From: Glycocaulis abyssi
Lineage (GTDB): Bacteria; Pseudomonadota; Alphaproteobacteria; Caulobacterales; Maricaulaceae
Direction of reading: 5' to 3'
DNA length: 64,000 nt
Assembly: GCF_041429775.1 (NCBI RefSeq)
Contig: NZ_CP163421.1
Span: 2,381,001-2,445,000, forward strand
Positions 1 through 7,952 of this stretch are shown here, one piece after another; the stretch's first letter is position 1, and every line of letters begins with the position of its first letter. The notes beneath the pieces were generated by a model. It ran no database searches. It was not told the DNA's origin and worked only from the letters and a program-made list of their open reading frames with translations. The position numbers were made by a program, and so were the translations under genes.

Positions 1-963
1 GCGGAGGCCGCTGCCGAAGCGGCCATCGCCGATGGCGCTGACATGATTATCGGCCCGCTGCTCGCCGCCGAAGTGCGCGCAGTCTCCGGCCCGGCGCGCC
101 GGTCCAACATCCCCGTCATCTCCTTTTCCACGGACACCAGCGTTGCCGGTGGCGGCGTCTATCTCTTGAGCTTCCCGCCAGAGGAAGAGGTGCGCCGGGT
201 GGTGTCCTACACCGCCGCTCTGGGCGCAGACCGTTTTGCCATCGTGGCCCCGGCCACCCCTTATGGGCAGCTGGTCAGCCAGGCTTACCGCTCCGCCGCC
301 GCCGAGTTTGGCGGCACGGTGACGGCCGAGGAAGTCTATTCGGGCGGCGTGGACTCCATGAGCCAGGCAGCCCGGCGGCTGGCCCGCGCCGGCATTGGCA
401 GTCTGGAGGTCGGGCGCGCCCTTGCCATGACGGGTGAAGACTGGCGGCCCACTGATAGCGGCGCGTTCCAGGTGGTGATGCTCCCCGCAGGCGGCGATGA
501 TCTGCGCATGCTCGCCCCGTCCATGCTGTTTGCCGATATCGATCCGCTGCTGGTGAAGTTTGTCGGCACCGGCCTGTGGCGCAATCCTGACAGCGCCCGC
601 GAACCGGCTTTGGCCAATGGCTGGTTTGCCGGTCCGGACGCCGAAATGCGTGCCCGGTTCGAGACTGCCTATGAGATTGCTTTCAGCGAACAGCCCTCCC
701 GCCTTGCCGGGCTGGGTTATGATGCGGCCTCGCTGGCGGTTGTCATGGCGGCAAGCGAGGGCGGGATTGACCGGGCCGTAATTGAGGATCCGAACGGATT
801 TCTGGGCGTGGACGGCCTGTTCCGCCTGCGCGCCGACGGCACGGTGGAGCGCGGCCTTGCGCTCTACACCATCCGCCGCGGGCAGTTCGAGGTGCTCGAC
901 CCCGCCCCGGTACGTTTTGGCCCGGATAGCATGGCCGTGGATGTGGAACCGGGCGAATCCTGA
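1..963 (+). CDS. Penicillin-binding protein activator, LpoA/LppC-like (3' part)
   Basis: The frame is open from base 1, so the start and any signal peptide lie outside the window; 320 residues are visible. The product looks like a type-1 periplasmic binding fold: alternating hydrophobic beta and alpha segments, an IPVISFSTD strand, and a GLGYDAASLAVVMA helix near the end typical of Leu/Ile/Val-binding relatives. In LpoA proteins this fold sits in the periplasm or outer membrane and stimulates class A penicillin-binding proteins. Its tail-to-tail position against hemW agrees with the usual alphaproteobacterial neighbourhood. An amino-acid ABC binding protein is the alternative, but no permease genes are adjacent. 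Confidence 0.7.
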   Translation, partial: AEAAAEAAIADGADMIIGPLLAAEVRAVSGPARRSNIPVISFSTDTSVAGGGVYLLSFPPEEEVRRVVSYTAALGADRFAIVAPATPYGQLVSQAYRSAAAEFGGTVTAEEVYSGGVDSMSQAARRLARAGIGSLEVGRALAMTGEDWRPTDSGAFQVVMLPAGGDDLRMLAPSMLFADIDPLLVKFVGTGLWRNPDSAREPALANGWFAGPDAEMRARFETAYEIAFSEQPSRLAGLGYDAASLAVVMAASEGGIDRAVIEDPNGFLGVDGLFRLRADGTVERGLALYTIRRGQFEVLDPAPVRFGPDSMAVDVEPGES

Positions 964-969
964 TCTTTT

Positions 970-2115
970 TCAGGGTGCCAGCATGTTCGCCACCCGGTCG
1001 GCATAGAGGCGTCCTTGCGCGGTCAGGCGCACGCTTGACGTGTCCATGGCGATGAGCCCGTCAGCCAGTAGGGAGGCGGCGGCTTCTTCATCGATATCGT
1101 GTCCGGTCAGCGCCTTCAGGCGGGCCCGGTCCAGCCCCTCAACAATACGCAAAGCCATCAGCACGCGCTCCTGCGCCTCTTCCAGCGCGGTGAGGCGTTC
1201 CAGATGGTTGATCGGTTCCCGGCTGGCGGCGATATAGTCTGCCGGGCGCAAGGGCGCGCCATGGGCCATGCGCCCGCCGCCCGCGTGTGACCCGATACGG
1301 CCATGCGCGCCGGGGCCGATACCGATCCAGTCCCCGCCTGTCCAGTAGAGCCGGTTATGGCGCGAGCGATGGTCCTCACCCCGTGCATGATTGGAAATCT
1401 CGTAAGGCTCCAGCCCGGCTGCGCTGGTCAATCCTTGCGTCAGCTCGAACATGTCTGCGGCCAGCTCTTCTTCCGGCGGCACCAGCGCGCCGCGCTTAAC
1501 CTGCCGGGCAAACGCCGTGCCGTCCTCTATGGTCAGCTGATAGGCCGAGAGATGATCGACGCCCAGCGCCAGCACGGTGGAGAGCTCATCCTCCCAGTCC
1601 GCAAGGCTCTGGCCATGGCGGGCATAGATGAGATCAGCCGATACGCGCGCAACGAGAGAGCGTGCGATCTCCAGCGCATCGAGACCTGCGCGCGCATCAT
1701 GGTCGCGCCCCAGACGCGCCAGGGCGGCATCATCGAGCGATTGCACGCCGACCGACAGCCGGTTGATCCCGGCAGCAACAATATCATTCAGACGCGCGCG
1801 CTCGGCCGGATTGGCTTCCAGTCCCAGCTCGGCCTCCGGCTCCAGCCCCCACAGGGCCTCTGCCGCTTCCAGCACGCGGGCAATATCACCCGCCTCCATC
1901 AGGGAGGGCGTGCCGCCGCCAAAATGGACACTTGTGAGGGTGCGCGGCCCCGTTACCGCGCGCCAGCGGGCCATATCGGTTATTAGCGCATCCACCAGCG
2001 CTGCGCTGTCTGCACCTTTGGCCTTGTAGACATTGAAATCGCAATACGGGCAGATGCGCACGCAATAGGGCCAGTGGATATAAAGGCCCAGCGGAGCGGG
2101 CGCGGGCGCGCTCAC
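970..2115 (-). CDS. hemW: Radical SAM heme chaperone HemW
   Basis: 381 residues, usual length for HemW. The radical-SAM cluster ligands are Cys18, Cys22 and Cys25 in a CxxxCxYC motif, followed by a GGGTPS SAM-binding segment near residue 70 and the HNxxYW motif (HNRLYW) in the C-terminal half that is typical of HemW/HemN proteins. HemW is thought to bind heme and deliver it to respiratory proteins; it lacks the N-terminal extension of true coproporphyrinogen dehydrogenase HemN, so that activity is unlikely. The start is GTG at 2115, overlapping the rdgB stop by 4 bases (GTGA), which implies translational coupling in one operon. Confidence 0.93.
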   Translation of the reverse strand: MSAPAPAPLGLYIHWPYCVRICPYCDFNVYKAKGADSAALVDALITDMARWRAVTGPRTLTSVHFGGGTPSLMEAGDIARVLEAAEALWGLEPEAELGLEANPAERARLNDIVAAGINRLSVGVQSLDDAALARLGRDHDARAGLDALEIARSLVARVSADLIYARHGQSLADWEDELSTVLALGVDHLSAYQLTIEDGTAFARQVKRGALVPPEEELAADMFELTQGLTSAAGLEPYEISNHARGEDHRSRHNRLYWTGGDWIGIGPGAHGRIGSHAGGGRMAHGAPLRPADYIAASREPINHLERLTALEEAQERVLMALRIVEGLDRARLKALTGHDIDEEAAASLLADGLIAMDTSSVRLTAQGRLYADRVANMLAP

Positions 2116-2735
2116 GCGCCAAACACCGTGTCTGTCAGCTTCCTGAAGGCATCGGCGCGGTGGCTGAGCGCCTTTTTCTCCGCAGTGCCCATCTCGGCAA
2201 AGGTGCGGGTTTCGCCTCTGGCGACAAACACCGGGTCATAGCCAAAGCCCTGATCCCCGCGCGGCGGCCAGACAAGATCGCCCTTCACCTCGCCTTCAAA
2301 GACAAGTCCGGTCCCATCTGGGTCGACCAGCGCCAGCACGCAGACAAAGCGCGCCGAACGGTCCGTGCTGCCAGAGGCGGCGAGTTTTGCCTCCACCGTC
2401 TCCATGGCGAGGCGGAAATCCTTTTCCGGCCCGGCCCAGCGGGCGGAATAAACCCCCGGCTCCCCGCCAAGGGCCGTCACTTCCAGACCGGAATCATCGG
2501 CCAGCGCGACCGCTCCGGAGGCTTTGGCAGCGGCCCTCGCCTTCAAAAGCGCATTGCCGGAAAAAGTTTTTTCAGTCTCTTCCGGCTCCTCCAGACCCAT
2601 CTCGCCAGCCCCTTTGACCTTGATCGAGAAGGGGGCGACAAGATCGGCTATCTCCTTGATCTTGCCCGCATTATGGCTCGCCAGCACCCACAGCGGAGCC
2701 TCCCGGAAAAGGCGTTTTATGGTTACTACATCCAT
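2112..2735 (-). CDS. rdgB: RdgB/HAM1 XTP/dITP diphosphatase
   Basis: 207 residues, normal for the family. The enzyme hydrolyses non-canonical purine nucleoside triphosphates (XTP, dITP, ITP) to monophosphates and so keeps them out of DNA and RNA. Visible motifs are SHNAGK at residues 20-25 (substrate phosphate binding), ADDSGL around residues 79-84 with the catalytic acidic pair, GVYSARWAG, and GFGYDPVF toward the C-terminus. ATG at 2735 has a GAAAGG ribosome site about 13 bases upstream. It is the first gene of the rdgB-hemW pair; in related genomes rph is often directly upstream, but here rph lies 7 kb away. Confidence 0.95.
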   Translation of the reverse strand: MDVVTIKRLFREAPLWVLASHNAGKIKEIADLVAPFSIKVKGAGEMGLEEPEETEKTFSGNALLKARAAAKASGAVALADDSGLEVTALGGEPGVYSARWAGPEKDFRLAMETVEAKLAASGSTDRSARFVCVLALVDPDGTGLVFEGEVKGDLVWPPRGDQGFGYDPVFVARGETRTFAEMGTAEKKALSHRADAFRKLTDTVFGA

Positions 2736-2762
2736 TTACGCATATCGCCTTTCGAAAAATTC

Positions 2763-2815
2763 ATATCGTTTTTCGATATTTTTTTGTTGCAAAGCGATGA
2801 GAGCCTTGCTAGATG
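2763..2815. promoter_or_regulatory. AT-rich divergent promoter region with small inverted repeat
   Basis: Between rdgB (leftward) and the 38-codon gene (rightward) the DNA becomes AT-rich. ATATCG (2763-2768) and CGATAT (2774-2779) form a 6-bp inverted repeat around five T residues, followed by a T run. A possible rightward promoter is TTGCAA (2787-2792), 17 bases, TAGATG (2810-2815), whose -10 is weak. The repeat might bind a regulator; it lies upstream of any rightward transcript, so a terminator role is unlikely. Confidence 0.3.
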
Positions 2816-2931
2816 TGTTTTCGAGGCAAGGGGAACACCCCACTGCCTCACGGCAAAAGCCCCGGCGGAATACATGACCGGAGCAAAGGCCGAAGGTTGA
2901 TCGATAACACTGGACCTCGAAGGAGACAAAG

Positions 2932-3048
2932 ATGGTCAGGCTCGAAAACAACACCCGCCGTATTCCGTTTGCGGCTATCATGAATGTGGTTCTGGTCGCT
3001 GCGGTCGTAGCGGGCATGGCTGCGGCGCTGTCACCGATTGTCGCATAA
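2932..3048 (+). CDS. Small single-span membrane protein (38 aa)
   Basis: A 38-codon frame starts with ATG at 2932, five bases after a near-perfect AAGGAGA ribosome site (2920-2926). The product has a short polar, positively charged N-terminus (MVRLENNTRRIP) and then an unbroken hydrophobic stretch of about 25 residues rich in Ala, Val, Met and Leu ending in PIVA, so a single transmembrane helix with the N-terminus inside is expected. I do not recognise the family. The ribosome site, clean hydrophobic profile and promoter-like DNA upstream argue that it is real. It does not overlap another gene and precedes the DUF2975 membrane protein by 99 bases, possibly in one transcript. Confidence 0.55.
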   Translation: MVRLENNTRRIPFAAIMNVVLVAAVVAGMAAALSPIVA

Positions 3049-3147
3049 GGCGGCGCCGTGAGGCAGCATGACGGCACCGGGTGCGTCTGACCTCTCCCCC
3101 CTTGGAGGCAGCATCGCGCCCGGTGTGACGTCACAGAAGGGGCAGGG

Positions 3148-3699
3148 ATGCGTGCATTAAGTCCGGGATTTCTGACATCCCTTCTGAAAATATTTCTCGA
3201 TGTGGCGATTATCGTGCTGTGGGGCCTTCTGGTCCTGGCCAGCCTCGTCACCCTCTCGCTTATGGTTTTTGGCGTCTTCAGCGTGACGGGCATGGGCCCG
3301 GACCTGCCAGACGCCTTTGTCCGCTTCCTCCAGCTGGATATCGTGATCGCGCTCCCGCTTGGCGTGGCCGCGATCATTGCGATTCTCTTCATCACAGACC
3401 GGCTGCGCCGTATCGTTGTCACCCTCATTGAAGGTGATCCCTTTGTGCCGGAAAATGCCGGCCATCTGCGCGCCATCGCGATTGCCATCGCCATCTACCA
3501 GATCATCCGCTATGGCGCGCACGGCATTATCGCGCTGATCTTCACCGTGTTTGGCCGCCCGGTGGAAAGCGGGGTCAGCGTCCAGCCCGAATTTGGCCTG
3601 AACATTGGCGCCTGGATCGCCGTTATCGCTCTTCTCGTCCTGTCAGAAGTGTTCCGTGAGGGAACGCGCCTGCGCGACGAGCAGAAGCTGACGATCTAG
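3148..3699 (+). CDS. DUF2975 domain membrane protein
   Basis: 183 residues with four predicted membrane helices (about residues 12-45, 65-88, 110-135 and 150-168). The segment GDPFVPENAGHLRAIA after the second helix is the characteristic DUF2975 motif. The biochemical role of this family is unknown. As in most genomes it is followed immediately (11 bases) by a small Cro/C1-type regulator, and the two probably act together, perhaps as a membrane sensor with its DNA-binding partner or as a self-regulated membrane gene. The start at 3148 is preceded by GGGGCAGGG. Confidence 0.8.
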   Translation: MRALSPGFLTSLLKIFLDVAIIVLWGLLVLASLVTLSLMVFGVFSVTGMGPDLPDAFVRFLQLDIVIALPLGVAAIIAILFITDRLRRIVVTLIEGDPFVPENAGHLRAIAIAIAIYQIIRYGAHGIIALIFTVFGRPVESGVSVQPEFGLNIGAWIAVIALLVLSEVFREGTRLRDEQKLTI

Positions 3700-3710
3700 G
3701 GGGCGCTGAT

Positions 3711-3947
3711 ATGGCAATCCGCGTCACCCTCGACCGTATGCTGCTGGAACGGCGCATGTCGCTGACAGAGCTGTGTGACCGCGTCGGCATCACCATGGCC
3801 AATCTCTCCATCCTGAAGACCGGCAAGGCCAAGGCTGTGCGCTTTTCCACGCTGGAAGCGCTGTGCCGCGAGCTCGACTGCCAGCCCGGCGATTTGCTGC
3901 AGTTCACCGACGAACCTGGCGATGAGGATGATGATGGGACGGAGTAG
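3711..3947 (+). CDS. Cro/C1-type helix-turn-helix regulator, YozG-like
   Basis: 78 residues, almost entirely one XRE helix-turn-helix domain: MLLERRMSLTELCDRVGIT forms helices 1-2, MANLSILKTGKAKAVRF the recognition region, and STLEALCRELDCQPGDLL the closing helix. The C-terminus is short and acidic. These stand-alone domains commonly accompany DUF2975 genes; the target is most likely the shared promoter of this pair, although I cannot identify an operator. ATG at 3711 overlaps no other gene and lies 11 bases after the DUF2975 stop. Confidence 0.85.
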   Translation: MAIRVTLDRMLLERRMSLTELCDRVGITMANLSILKTGKAKAVRFSTLEALCRELDCQPGDLLQFTDEPGDEDDDGTE

Positions 3948-3974
3948 GGTTTCAGTGACTATACTTTCTTGAAA

Positions 3975-4002
3975 TCCCGGAGGCCCGAAGGGCCATCCGG
4001 GA
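3975..4002. repeat. Strong hairpin downstream of HTH gene
   Basis: TCCCGGA (3975-3981) followed by GGCCC pairs with GGGCC and TCCGGGA (ending 4002) around a GAA loop, giving a 12-bp stem with one bulged base. No T-tract follows, so it is not a canonical terminator, but it could block 3' exonucleases or act as a REP-like element. Confidence 0.5.
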
Positions 4003-4106
4003 CCTGTTGCAGGAAAAGCCTCTCAGGAAGCAGGCCCCGGATCGCTGCGCGTGTGGGGTTTCAGACGAAGCGCCGCACAATTGGCGGCACGCATGGGAGT
4101 TTTCGT

Positions 4107-4340
4107 ATGGACGCGAGAAGTAAAAATTCGCTAATATTCAAATTTGTAGCGAGAACCTTTATTTTTGTTTCGATCTTGTTCTTTCTAGCAACTGTATTTG
4201 CCAGCTATGATTATGTTTCCAACAAAAATTACATAGAAAGTGTGTTGGATGTCTGGATTTTGGCGATAGGTTATTTGCTCTGCATCGTCGGATACACGCT
4301 AACTCGACTGGCGGGCAAATTTTTCAATCGGTTTGAGTAA
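4107..4340 (+). CDS. AT-rich hypothetical two-helix membrane protein
   Basis: 77 residues from ATG at 4107, which has GGGAG seven bases upstream (4095-4099); a longer in-frame extension to 3969 runs through the hairpin and has an odd basic composition, so the shorter form is preferred. Two hydrophobic helices are visible: residues about 14-33, and a second containing WILAIGYLLCIVGYTL. I do not recognise the family. Base composition is strikingly AT-rich compared with every neighbour, with codons such as AAA, ATA, TTT and GAA that the surrounding genes avoid. This suggests recent acquisition, with no mobile-element remnant visible beside it. Confidence 0.5.
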   Translation: MDARSKNSLIFKFVARTFIFVSILFFLATVFASYDYVSNKNYIESVLDVWILAIGYLLCIVGYTLTRLAGKFFNRFE

Positions 4341-4375
4341 CCTGGTTTGGCCAGCTTGCCTCCACGTCCCACGCC

Positions 4376-5122
4376 CTACCGCCGCCCCCTCCGCCGCGAC
4401 GAGAACATGTCATCATCCAGCACGAACAGGCGCGGATCGGCGCGCTGACCAAGGCGCACCTCATCGAGCGTCACCTGCGTGAGCGAGCCCATCCCGTCCA
4501 CCGCATACCAGCCCAGAAGCGCCACCTCACCCGCAGGGGCCGCCGGATCATCATCGCCAAAGGCGAGCGTCACCCGGCCCTCCGCCTCGCCTTGCGGATC
4601 TTCCAGCGTCACATAGAGCTGATTGTCATAGCGGCCGACCTCCACAATCGCGCCGGAGGATTCCAGTTCCGAAGCCGGGGCCAGCAGCCAGCGCAGGGGC
4701 GTGGAGCGGATCGGCGCACGGTCAATTGTTTCCAGCGCGCTATCGGCAATCGCCACCGTCGAGCCATCAGCCACGATCAGCAAGGGCGAGGGTGCATCAT
4801 AGGCAAAGCGCACGCGACCGGGGCGCGACAGGGCGATATCGCCCTCGCTGACCGAACCGTCCGGGTTCACTTGACGGAAGCGCGCCTGCAGGGTCTCAAC
4901 GGCGGCAAAGATTTCCAGCGCGCGGGCGCGCTCGACCGCTTCGCCGCGGCCTGACTGTTCGACAGCCTCAGCCGGCGGCAGGGTTTCAACCTCCTGCGCC
5001 TCTTGCGTTTCCTGCACGATGGCAAGGCCGGTATCGGCGTTCACATCGAACGCGGCGTGAGCCTCATTGCCGCTCCAGCCGGTGGACAGCGCTGCAAGGG
5101 CGGTGGCAAGCGTGGTCAGCAT
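4376..5122 (-). CDS. lolA: LolA-family outer-membrane lipoprotein carrier
   Basis: 248 residues. After an N-terminal signal segment (about residues 1-23, ending NEAHA) comes an acidic linker of roughly 45 residues rich in Glu, Gln and Val, and then the LolA fold: FAAVETLQARFRQ, a VSEGDIALSRPGRVRFAYD strand pair, PLLIVADGSTVAI, and DDDMF near the end. LolA ferries lipoproteins across the periplasm from LolCDE to the outer membrane. The start is ATG at 5122. The pre-domain linker is longer than I expect and the C-terminus is a short basic tail (SSRRRGRR). No partner Lol gene is adjacent. Confidence 0.85.
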   Translation of the reverse strand: MLTTLATALAALSTGWSGNEAHAAFDVNADTGLAIVQETQEAQEVETLPPAEAVEQSGRGEAVERARALEIFAAVETLQARFRQVNPDGSVSEGDIALSRPGRVRFAYDAPSPLLIVADGSTVAIADSALETIDRAPIRSTPLRWLLAPASELESSGAIVEVGRYDNQLYVTLEDPQGEAEGRVTLAFGDDDPAAPAGEVALLGWYAVDGMGSLTQVTLDEVRLGQRADPRLFVLDDDMFSSRRRGRR

Positions 5123-5309
5123 TTTTGGTCCCTTTCCTTCGTGCCGGGGACAATCACTATGACCCTATGGCTAAAGGCAAATTGCGGCCCAGATACGGCG
5201 TTTACGTTCATCTGCGTGTCAGCTTGCACAACGTGAAAGGCTTGCAAAGTACCATTCGCCGCACCCGCTCGCCTCGCCCGGAGCGTGCCCTTGCTCTATC
5301 TTGCGGGCC

Positions 5310-5888
5310 ATGAAGCGCCGCACGGCAATAGAGAACTGGCCGATCGAGGCCCATGGCCGTCCGCTGCGTCTGGACCATCTGGACGCGCGCGAGGATGTGT
5401 TGCTGGATGCCCATGTGCGGCCCAACCGCTCGCTTGGCGGTCCGGCATTCATCGCGTTGATGATCGCCATTGCCGTTATCAGCTTCACCGCAGGTCTGGC
5501 CTTTCTGATGATCGGGGCCTGGCCGGTGCTGGGCTTTTTCGGGCTGGACGTGCTGATCGTCTGGCTCGCCTTCCGGCTGAACTACCGCGACGGGCGGCGT
5601 CTGGAGCGTATCCATATCACGCCAGACGCCATCCATGTCATGCGCCGCTGGCCCACAGGCTATGAAACGCTTTACCGCCTGCCCTCTGCCTGGACCCGGC
5701 TTGTCGTCGACCATGAGGACGAGCCGGAGGTGCAGCCGCGCCTCACCGCCATGGGCAAGCATATACTGGTCGGCTCGGTCCTTTCCCCGCGCGAACGGCG
5801 CGATCTTGCGAGCGCGATTGGCGAAGCCTTGGAAAAGGCACGCACCCGCCCTGCGGCTCTGGCGCAAGAAACGGGTGGCGCAGCGTAA
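5310..5888 (+). CDS. DUF2244 domain membrane protein
   Basis: 192 residues from ATG at 5310 (a TTG nine bases earlier is less likely). Two adjacent membrane helices occupy roughly residues 46-88, followed by a cytoplasmic beta-rich domain with ERIHITPDAIHVMRRWPTG and the ending LSPRERRDLASAIGEAL, both characteristic of DUF2244. Function is unknown. In alphaproteobacteria this gene usually sits beside nth and ada-type genes, and here the Ada-like gene follows 23 bases later, so the two are probably cotranscribed; whether it contributes to DNA repair is unproven. Confidence 0.8.
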   Translation: MKRRTAIENWPIEAHGRPLRLDHLDAREDVLLDAHVRPNRSLGGPAFIALMIAIAVISFTAGLAFLMIGAWPVLGFFGLDVLIVWLAFRLNYRDGRRLERIHITPDAIHVMRRWPTGYETLYRLPSAWTRLVVDHEDEPEVQPRLTAMGKHILVGSVLSPRERRDLASAIGEALEKARTRPAALAQETGGAA

Positions 5889-5911
5889 GCGCCAGCGGCA
5901 CTCTTGCTCCC

Positions 5912-6781
5912 ATGACCGATCTTGCCACCCCTTCAGAAACCCTGCCCGCCCTTGCCCTGCGCGCGAGCGATTATCCGCGCATCAATGCCGCGCTGGATTT
6001 CATCGCCGCCCATTGGGAGGAACAACCCTCGCTGGAACGCATTGCTAAAGCCGCCGGCCTCTCCCCGCATCATTTCCAGCGCGTCTTTACCCGCTGGATC
6101 GGGGCGAGCCCCAAACGCATGATCGCCGCCCTTACCCATGCCAGCGCGCGCCGCCTGATGCGTGAAGGGGCGAGCGTGCTGGAGGCCGCGCTGGAAACCG
6201 GCCTCTCCGGCCCGTCGCGCCTGCATGATGTCTTCATCGCCGAAGAAGCCGTCACACCCGGCAACGCCCGCAGCGCCGGGATGGGGTTGGAATTTGCCAT
6301 CGGCCACGCTCCGACGCCCTTTGGCACTGGCGTGTTTCTCATTGCGCCGCGTGGCCTGTCTGCACTCGCCTTTGCCGATGAAGGAAACGAGGCGGAGGCT
6401 GAAGCCGATCTGAAATCGCGTTTTCCGGCGGCGGGCTTCACCGTCGATCACGCCGCCGCCGATCATTATGCGCAAGCGATATTTGGTGAAGGCGGCACAC
6501 GGCCCGTCCCGCTCGTACTCTATGGCACGCCCTGGCGGCGGCAGGTCTGGCGCGCCCTTCTGGCCATTCCGCCCGGCGAGACGGTCAGCTATGGCGATAT
6601 CGCCCGCGAGGTCTGCACCGCCAGGGCTAGCCGCGCTGTTGGTGCAGCCGTAGGCGCGAACCCGGTCAGCTGGCTTATCCCCTGCCACCGCGTGCTGGCC
6701 AGCGATGGGCGTCTGAACGGTTATCACTGGGGTCTGGAGCGTAAGCGCGCCATGCTCGCCTACGAGGCCGCGACGCGCTAG
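5912..6781 (+). CDS. AraC-type HTH / methylated-DNA-protein cysteine methyltransferase (Ada-like)
   Basis: 289 residues in two parts. Residues about 24-115 form an AraC/XylS-like helix-turn-helix (LERIAKAAGLSPHHFQRVFTRWIG, then a second helix pair). Residues about 125-289 form the MGMT domain with the acceptor Cys258 in the PCHR motif (257-260) and the downstream GGxNGYHWGLERKR-like segment, here DGRLNGYHWGLERKR. The protein transfers methyl groups from O6-methylguanine to Cys258. It lacks the N-terminal zinc-binding domain that lets E. coli Ada sense methylphosphotriesters, so any regulatory role must work differently. It follows DUF2244 closely. Confidence 0.9.
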   Translation: MTDLATPSETLPALALRASDYPRINAALDFIAAHWEEQPSLERIAKAAGLSPHHFQRVFTRWIGASPKRMIAALTHASARRLMREGASVLEAALETGLSGPSRLHDVFIAEEAVTPGNARSAGMGLEFAIGHAPTPFGTGVFLIAPRGLSALAFADEGNEAEAEADLKSRFPAAGFTVDHAAADHYAQAIFGEGGTRPVPLVLYGTPWRRQVWRALLAIPPGETVSYGDIAREVCTARASRAVGAAVGANPVSWLIPCHRVLASDGRLNGYHWGLERKRAMLAYEAATR

Positions 6782-6791
6782 ATAGCGTGGC

Positions 6792-7382
6792 ATGTATGAT
6801 TTCTCGCTCCAGCTTCTCCTTGCCGTCTTCGCGGTCTTCATCCTTGCGTGCCTGGGTTATGGCCTGCTGCGCCTAAGGGCGCTGCGCGCTGATGCGGCCG
6901 AGGAATATGCCGACCGCACAAGCACCAAGCCCGCCACCGTGCGCGGTGTCAGCGAGGCTGAGTTCATCCGCCTTTATGTGAGAAGTTTTGCGCCGCGCTG
7001 GGCTTTCTATCTGGCGGCTGGCTGCGTGATCGCTATCGCTCTCAGCCCGGTTGCGCTGATCCTCATCCCCGCCGCCTATGACCAGATATGGCTGGCCTCC
7101 GGCGCGCATGACTGGGCCGGGCGCGGCGGCTATGTCTTCATGTTCACGGTGTTTTTCGGTGTTGTGGCTTTTGGCGCGCTGCCCGCCTTCGTCCTGGCCC
7201 GCCTGCATCATACCCGCGCGCCCGAACCCTTCACCCACGCCCTTGCCAATGCGCGCGGCGAACCGATCCCGGAAGACACAGGCTGGCGCAGACGGCCCAA
7301 ATGGGCGCGCCGGGTGCGCCCTGACGCAGACGTAGACGCCGATAGCAGCGACAGCGCTGGTGATGGCGGCAGCAGCGATTAG
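6792..7382 (+). CDS. Hypothetical membrane protein with acidic tail
   Basis: 196 residues. Helix 1 is at residues 6-28, helix 2 around 70-98 and helix 3 around 112-138. The C-terminal tail is basic (RRRPKWARRVRP) and then strongly acidic and Ser-rich (DADVDADSSDSAGDGGSSD). I do not recognise a family. It begins 10 bases after the Ada-like gene and ends 30 bases before glyoxalase I, so it probably shares their transcript; the linkage suggests nothing specific about its function. Confidence 0.6.
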   Translation: MYDFSLQLLLAVFAVFILACLGYGLLRLRALRADAAEEYADRTSTKPATVRGVSEAEFIRLYVRSFAPRWAFYLAAGCVIAIALSPVALILIPAAYDQIWLASGAHDWAGRGGYVFMFTVFFGVVAFGALPAFVLARLHHTRAPEPFTHALANARGEPIPEDTGWRRRPKWARRVRPDADVDADSSDSAGDGGSSD

Positions 7383-7412
7383 GCTGGGCACGCAGCAGAT
7401 CGAAAGGCCCGT

Positions 7413-7880
7413 ATGATGAGATACCTCCACACCATGGTGCGCATCAGCGATGTGGATGCGAGCTTGCGCTTCTATTGCGAAGGGCTGGGCCTGAAAGAAG
7501 TCCGGCGCATGGACAGCGAGAAGGGCCGCTTCACCCTGATTTTCCTGTGCTCGCCGGACGATATTGCCGCCGCGGGCGGGGTACCGGAGACAGGCTCCCT
7601 GCCTGCGGGCCTGCCCTGCATCGAGCTTACCCATAACTGGGACCCGGAAACCTATACCGGCGGGCGCAATTTCGGCCATCTGGCCTACCGGGTGAAGGAT
7701 ATATACGCCCTATGCGCGCGCCTGCAGGGTATGGGCTATACAATTCACCGCCCGCCGCGTGACGGCCACATGGCCTTTGTGCGTTCACCGGACAATATCT
7801 CGGTCGAGCTGCTGCAGGAGGGCGAAAGCCTGCCCGCGAAAGAGCCCTGGGCCAGCATGGAAAACACCGGAAGCTGGTAG
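7413..7880 (+). CDS. gloA: Lactoylglutathione lyase (glyoxalase I), VOC family
   Basis: 155 residues, or 154 if the second ATG at 7416, which is better spaced from AAAGG at 7403-7407, is used. It converts the hemithioacetal of methylglyoxal and glutathione to S-lactoylglutathione. The four metal ligands of glyoxalase I are all present: His6 (YLHTMVRI), Glu71 (ELTHNW), His89 (FGHLAYRV) and Glu132 (SVELL). The two VOC half-domains are intact and the length is that of the short nickel-type bacterial enzymes. Confidence 0.9.
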   Translation: MMRYLHTMVRISDVDASLRFYCEGLGLKEVRRMDSEKGRFTLIFLCSPDDIAAAGGVPETGSLPAGLPCIELTHNWDPETYTGGRNFGHLAYRVKDIYALCARLQGMGYTIHRPPRDGHMAFVRSPDNISVELLQEGESLPAKEPWASMENTGSW

Positions 7881-7898
7881 GAATTTATCCACAATCCC

Positions 7899-7927
7899 TT
7901 GACTTTGGTTAATGTTCCGCTTATGTT
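7899..7927 (+). promoter_or_regulatory. Candidate sigma-70 promoter for the Myb-like gene
   Basis: TTGACT (7899-7904) and TATGTT (7922-7927) are separated by exactly 17 bases in an AT-rich patch directly before the 105-residue gene. The expected start of transcription is near 7934, followed by the AGGAG ribosome site at 7941-7945. Confidence 0.55.
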
Positions 7928-7952
7928 CTTAATTCAGAGCAGGAGCGGTGCC

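Noticed and set aside
3969-4106. N-terminal extension of the AT-rich orphan
   Set aside because: It would translate the hairpin at 3975-4002 and is GC-rich and basic, unlike the rest; ATG at 4107 has a proper ribosome site.
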